DNA of 64,000 bases from Apricaphanius iberus (lineage: Eukaryota > Chordata > Actinopteri > Cyprinodontiformes > Aphaniidae). The first letter of the stretch is position 1, and each line of letters starts with the position of its first letter. The position numbers and the translations under genes were made by a program. The DNA is taken from NCBI GenBank assembly GCA_028564705.1, contig JAPXFQ010001662.1, positions 3,160,001-3,224,000 of the forward strand, read 5' to 3'. Below are positions 59,075-64,000 of this stretch, one piece after another. The notes beneath the pieces were generated by a model. That model had not been told where the DNA came from and did not search any database. It worked only from the letters and a program-made list of their open reading frames with translations.

Positions 59075-59461
59075 ATATATATATATATATACCATCTTTA
59101 TCTTATTTTTCTAAAAATAAAACCCAGACTTCATTTCACAACTATCCTTAGTTACTTTTAGTTACATATAGACTAAGAGAATTACACGAGGTTTGCATTA
59201 TATGCTTTGTTACTTTACTCTTACTTTAAGAGTAAAGTTTTTATTTTCCTTCCACAAATTTCATGTACTCAGTGGTACTCAGATGTTTTTAAGAGCATTT
59301 TTTTTCTTTCAAGCCCAGTATGGGCTGACGAGCCAGCTTCTCCCTTCTGCAATAAACTCAGCAGCTGTTGTGTCTGTTAGGTTTTTTTCTAAGCAAGGTA
59401 GAAAGTAGAACAGTGAGAATCACAGGTGCAAAAAACCTAGGTTAAATGAGAGGTGACATGA

Positions 59462-59800
59462 AATCCTAGCCATTTGGTAGCACTGTAGCCTTGCAGAAAG
59501 AAGGTCCTTGGTTCTAATTGGGGTTTGGGGTCATTCTGCATGGAGATTGCATGTTCTCTCTATACGTGTGTGAGTTCTCTCTGGATACTCCAGCATCCTT
59601 CTAGGTTAAATGTTGTTTCTAAATTGTCCTTAGATATGAGTGTGTGATTGCATGATTGTTTGTTCTGTGTGTCTATATGTAGGTCTGTGATGAACTTTTA
59701 ATGTGTCCAAGGTGAACACCTCCTCTCGCCCAGTGACCACTGGAGATAGGCCCCAGCCTAGTGACTCTGCAAAGATAAGCCGTATAGATAATGGAGGGAT
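59462..59800 (+). repeat. SINE-like fish interspersed repeat, copy 4 (plus)
   Basis: GGTAGCACTGTAGCCTTGCA, AAGAAGGTCC, TTCTGCATGGAGATTGCATG, TCTAAATTGTCCTTAGATAT and CTCGCCCAGTGACCACTGGA follow the family order of the copy at 4800-5121, ending GATAATGGAGGGATAG. Near full length but diverged; the B-box-like region is GGTTCTAATTG. Confidence 0.75.
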
Positions 59801-60779
59801 AGATATTTTCTACATTGTATTTCAATTTCTGTTTTCTACTGTATAGGTTCAGTTGTGAATATGGTAAAAAAAAATATGTTCCCTCTGTTTAAAAAATCCG
59901 GATCGGGTAATTTTTGACATTTTTATGTAAACTGTAATTTTGAACAGTTTTTTCTGTGTTGGCACTTTTGTCTTGCAACCTTCAAATCTACAGTGGGAAT
60001 AGGATCAAACAATTTTACACACATGTTCTTTCTAAACATCCCTGCTGTGATAAAAGCAAATATAAAACACCTTCTATCTTCTGTTAGATTTATTGTATGC
60101 AAAAAGTTTAGCTGGAGGAGAACCAATGTTGAATTTTTAACTGGTATTTCTGTCTATACTGTATATTTATTACTCTGTGGAAGGCTATGAAGTAAACAGC
60201 ATTGAGTGCATTTATTATTAAGAAAGAGACGCCAGTTCATATTTCCTTCAAGTAAGCTGGCTGTAACTCATATTAATTTGCAAGCAATTAAATAAGAGGA
60301 TGAAGATACTGAAATTGCATTATTATGTTGATAATGTTTAGCTATTTTCACAACTAAGACTCAAACACCTAAAGCATTTGTTTGCGTCTGTTTGATCAGG
60401 ACTCTGTAGCCGAGCTGCATTTACTTCAGACTTTTATTTTTTAGTGATGAGCAGCAAAAACTAATGGTTGAATTTAATCTCAATCTGACAGACATCAACG
60501 TGTTTCTCTGTCTTGATTCCTAAGAATAAAGTATTATTTTTTTGTTTGTCTTTTCTCTTTAAACTGCATATTTATTGGTTCTGCATGAGATTTATCATTT
60601 AGGACTTTCTACTGTATTTTCACCTTTCTTCTTATTATTTGTAAATTAAAATAAATAACCAAAATGTTTTGTTAGATACATTTGATACCTAATTGCATCA
60701 CTATAGTTGATGTGCAACCACCACATTCTCAAATGAAAAATACAGGGTGACTGTGGTTCAGTGCATACAGTAGATGTCT
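59801..60779. other. Unassigned sequence, possible conserved non-coding block
   Basis: No gene supported. About 60200-60500 is repeat-free with ATTA/TAAT words, similar in texture to conserved non-coding sequence, but this cannot be judged from one sequence. Confidence 0.35.
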
Positions 60780-61060
60780 TATGGTGCGTTCAGACTGCAG
60801 GTTTTGTCAGCGTCAGCTGTGTCAAGATTACATGTAAAGTATATGTTTGAGGCTGTTGGAGGAGTGTCGCAGTCTCTGCTTTGTGAGCTTTGGGTCCGTC
60901 GTCTTTTCAAGCTTTTCCTGCGTTTCAAGATTTCAAAGCTCATAATGCTAGCAATGCAGAAGTTCAGCTAGTTGTAATTTTGACAGTCCTAACGCTCTTG
61001 ATGCAGCAACCAATCAGAGCCTCTCAGTGTGGTAAAGTTGCCCAACCTCGACGCTGCCTC
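60780..61060. mobile_element. Possible non-autonomous DNA transposon fragment
   Basis: It starts ATGGTGCGTTCAGACTGCAG and includes TCAGCGTCAGCTGTG, TTACATGTAAAG and CAACCAATCAGAGCCTCTC, a combination typical of GC-rich fish MITEs that begin GGTGCGTTCACAC. A clean second end was not found. Confidence 0.4.
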
Positions 61061-61194
61061 GCAACTACGATCCGCAAGTGTTTAAAACATCTAGCAGAGA
61101 AAGGCCATCCTATGAGCTTTGCAAATCTCCGCTTAAAAATGTATCTTCGGTGCTCCACATCAGTGCACACTGAGTGGGAATGGGTGAGTGCAAC

Positions 61195-61262
61195 TCCAGT
61201 GTAAAGTGCTTTGAGTGATCAGTATGACTAGAAAAGCCCAATATAAGTTTGGTCCATTTACC
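61195..61262 (+). repeat. Common fish repeat tail (GTAAAGTGCTTTGAGTG...CCATTTACC)
   Basis: GTAAAGTGCTTTGAGTGATC, then GACTAGAAAAGCCCAATATA and TTTGGTCCATTTACC match a very frequent 3' terminus of a teleost interspersed repeat. Only this end is present. Confidence 0.65.
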
Positions 61263-61610
61263 TACTTTTGGGGTTGGTGAACATGGGCTCTCATTTAAAA
61301 AATGGACATCAGATAGTTTTTTGTTTTTTTAAAGATTATAATTTAAAAAGTCTAGACTACTTAGCTCGTCTTTTTTATAAATTCTTTTTAAAGTAATTAA
61401 ATATAATGAGGACTATTGATTAAAAAACAAAAACAAAATATCCAAGATTTAAAAATGAAAACATAAATCACATTTGTTCAGACTAGTTCTTGGTATCTAA
61501 ACTACAAACAGCCCTTTAGATCTTCTCGATGGACTGTAAGTGATCAATTGAACATCTTAAATTAAACACACATCACTACATTCTGATTTAATAATTTATC
61601 ATGAGGCTTG
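61263..61610. other. Unassigned AT-rich sequence
   Basis: Nothing recognised in this short gap. Confidence 0.4.
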
Positions 61611-61810
61611 GAAGGTAAAGGTGACAGTAGTACCCGTGGTAATCGGCGCATTCGGGGCAGTGACCCCCAAACTGGAGGAATGGCTTCAGCAGATCCCTGG
61701 AAGAACTTCAGACATCTCAGTCCAGAAATGTGCATTACTTGGAACAGCAAACATACTGCGCAGGACCCTCAAGCACCCAGGCCTCTGGTAGAGGACCAGA
61801 GCTTGGAATG
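61611..61810 (+). pseudogene. LINE polyprotein C-terminal fragment (family uncertain)
   Basis: The plus strand encodes VVPVVIGAFGAVTPKLEEWL, QQIPGRTSDISVQKCALLGT and ANILRRTLKHPGLW then a stop. A VVPVVxGALG...LGTAxxLRR tail of this kind ends fish retrotransposon proteins annotated as reverse-transcriptase-like (R2/NeSL-type by my recollection). About 60 residues are intact and unusually well preserved compared with other elements here, but the preceding RT domain is not present. Confidence 0.6.
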
Positions 61811-62649
61811 GATGATAAAAATCATATTTACAGTTTATTATCAAACATGCTTTGGAAATATTAATGTCAGTCAATGATCTGACCCTCAACTACAATCATT
61901 CTTGTGGCACTCTAAGAAAAATTAGCTGCCCACTAATGGCTAAGAGAGATTCTGATAGCTTAAATGGCTTTGAAAGGGTTGGATGGAGGGATGGACACTT
62001 GCTAATAACATGCATGCTTAGGGTATCTTTCAAACTCCCCTCCTGAAGCAAAAACCTGGACATGTATGAATAGATGCTGAAGGAAACCGACTCATTAAGT
62101 AACGGAACTACTGAAAGGGAGACGTTAAAAGGGAGACATTGCTTGAATTGTACTAAAACATCCAGTTTTAATCTATTGGGGTGGCATGAATTAGCTGTAA
62201 CAGTCCCATCCCTCTCTCATAAGAGGAGAAATCACAGATAATACACTGCCACTGCAGTGATAATATCTTGCAATTGTCAGGGTAGGGCGGCACCTCTGAT
62301 TGGTTATTGTTTTATTTATGAAGCCATTTCAGTTTATCTTTGTTGGCATGTGGAGTAAATGTCATGACCAGACAACTTCTCACAAATGTATTAATTACCA
62401 GAATTATTCTTCATCTGAAAGCTTTGGCATTTGAATATTTCTCAGTTAGGTGAATGTCTGCAAGCAGTTTTAGACGTAGTTTAATATATAACTGTAGTGA
62501 TTAAGTTATAAACTCATGATTATTTGTGTGTCTCAGAAAAGTATACTTCTAAACTGAATCTTCCACATTTTTGTCACAAACGAAGCACTGAATTTTCTTT
62601 ACTTTACTCTTATTTGATCCAATATTGACCAGCTTTGTGAAACTAGAGA
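61811..62649. other. Unassigned sequence
   Basis: No supported gene or element. Confidence 0.4.
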
Positions 62650-62960
62650 CAGATTCTTTTGTTCATTTTTTTTTTTCCGAGCTCAATCAGATTAGTTGGC
62701 AATCATCTCAAAGTATCAATTTTTTTGCCTCGTATTCTCAGTTGAAGTTAAGTCTGGACTTTGACTGGGTCATTTCTGATAATTTTGTTATGCTTTAATC
62801 TAAATCATTCCTTGGTAGCTCAGGCTGTTTGCTTAAGATCATTGTCCTGTTTGAAGATAAACCTTTGCTCCAGTCTTAAGGGTACTGTTTTCCCATAATA
62901 TTTTAACAGCTTCCCTCTCCCTGCTCAAAAAGCACCCCTTTATTTCATCATGTTAAAAGT
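62650..62960 (-). pseudogene. Tc1-like transposase remnant (minus)
   Basis: On the minus strand the words run AACATGATGAAATAAAGGGG, GAGCAGGGAGAGGGAAGCTG, CAAAGGTTTATCTTCAAACA and GACCCAGTCAAAGTCCAGAC: these are the nucleotide equivalents of the IMLWG-, AGTGKL-, FTFQQDN- and WPSQSPDL-blocks of fish Tc1 transposases, in order. The protein frame is broken in many places and only about 100 codons of the catalytic region are left. Confidence 0.6.
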
Positions 62961-64000
62961 GTGCTCATTTTGAGGTGCAATATGAATATGTCTCCCCAAT
63001 TCTTCGCCTTCTGCTTCAGATTTAGAATCTGATCCCAAGCTTCACTTCACTAAGGTTAGTCGGTGAACAGAAATCAATAAACTGCTGTTAAAGTAATTGG
63101 TTCAAAAAGGACAACTCTGTCAAGGTGTCCTTGACTCACAATGACTTAAGAAGAAATGTACACTCTCATAGCAAGTGGGGTCAAAAAAGTGAACAATGCA
63201 GTTTTATTGCCCAGATCCTCATTGTGGTTACTGGTGATGTTAAACATTTAATGCAAAGTGTTCTTATAATTTACCTGCACCAGAATGTGTAAAAAAACAG
63301 CCAAAAGTAGGGAGGAGATTTTGAATATTACAGGTAGAGACGGAAGGCATGCAAATGAATTTTTTTTATGGTTAAAAGCTTAAATAAATAAATAACAAAA
63401 AGATTCATCAGTTTTTGTGAGGCCAGAGTGGCTGAAAGGTTATGAAAAAAAACGATGAATGGGTCTCTGCGGTTTAATGGTGACAAAGAAAGGATGCAAC
63501 GTTGGCCTCTTCCCACAAACTGGCTCAGCACTCGTTTGTTCCTCAGTCCTCCATTTTGGATCGAAGCATCGTAAACTGGCCCGTTAATTGCAGCGCTAAC
63601 TCAATCAGGGATGACTCACAGGAGACGGTGTCTGTGTGTGTGTGTGTATGTGCAGGTGCTTTCTTTGTCTTTTTGGTTGCATGTGTTCCAGTAATGAGTT
63701 GAAGTGCTGAGGTGAAGAGAAAAACAGCAGAGTGTGGCTTATCCATGTCGAAGGACTTGATTGTAAGAGTCTTAGTGGTGGTAAACAGAGGACTGGTGAG
63801 TGGCGTTTAGCTTCAACGATTTGTAAGGCAGTGGTTTATCCTCCTGACGAGGCTGATGTTGGTTACCCTGGGGAGAACATTTTAAGGTCATCGTTGATCA
63901 TGTTCAGCTGACCTCATTGTTACTGAAAGAAGATCCTGCAACACTGCATCTTGCAGGAATGCTGCAAAAGCACACCTGCAAGATTTTTTAATTTAAACAG
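62961..64000. other. Unassigned sequence to the window end
   Basis: No gene supported. A short GT repeat lies at 63631-63650. The frame at 63502-63702 runs through that repeat and has no domain. Confidence 0.4.

Noticed and set aside
58905..59114. Open frame with a long Ile-Tyr repeat
   Set aside because: It is a translation of the AT-repeat palindrome.

Overview
This is vertebrate, almost certainly teleost-fish, nuclear DNA. It is AT-rich, has no long conserved open reading frame, and carries a typical ray-finned-fish mix of decayed mobile elements: Tc1/mariner, hAT, pogo-like and other small non-autonomous DNA elements, L2-like and L1-like LINEs, a Penelope-like retroelement, and a tRNA-like/SINE-like family ending near GGATGG repeats. 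The window reads as gene-poor sequence, either intergenic or inside a very long intron. I can support at most one host coding exon (31847-31960), and that is tentative. I saw no tRNA, rRNA or other RNA gene, no CRISPR array and no operon-type organisation. All family assignments come from recognising motifs by eye; no search was run.

Layout. 1-4.8 kb: unassigned sequence with simple repeats. 4.8-6.45 kb: a SINE-like repeat, a small DNA transposon and an internally deleted hAT element side by side. 6.5-29 kb: mostly unassigned, with a possible regulatory segment holding two octamer motifs (about 7.1 kb), a minus-strand SINE-like copy (9.2 kb), three pogo-like elements (11.9, 17.7 and 20.0 kb) and a GGAT/GATA repeat (27.6 kb). 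29.4-31.1 kb: Penelope-like element with reverse transcriptase and GIY-YIG endonuclease remnants. 31.3-38 kb: Tc1-like fragments on both strands, the candidate exon, a small terminal-inverted-repeat element and TA/GA microsatellites. 41-44.1 kb: small DNA-transposon pieces including a fold-back and two hAT-like ends. 46.6-49.0 kb: a near-identical direct repeat flanking 1.5 kb, abutting a minus-strand L1-like fragment.

49.29-57.05 kb is the most unusual part. Two long inverted arms, each built from a roughly 20-bp minisatellite (12 units on the left, 25 on the right), share about 83 bp of almost perfect inverted terminal sequence and lie beside (TA)n tracts. They face each other across 7.8 kb. 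The interior holds decayed Tc1 and LINE remnants, including a LINE inserted into a Tc1 copy. The inner edges of both arms carry a motif resembling a ZNF143/Staf binding site. A strong 5' splice site and a strong 3' splice site lie in the interior. I recognise no transposase belonging to this unit, so it is a candidate undescribed large terminal-inverted-repeat element or an inverted satellite pair.

57.1-64 kb: more SINE-like copies, a perfect 104-bp palindrome with a 64-bp AT core (58971-59074), a LINE C-terminal fragment and a Tc1-like remnant. Because these are mostly dead elements, the genes do not work together as a pathway; the content is a record of insertions.
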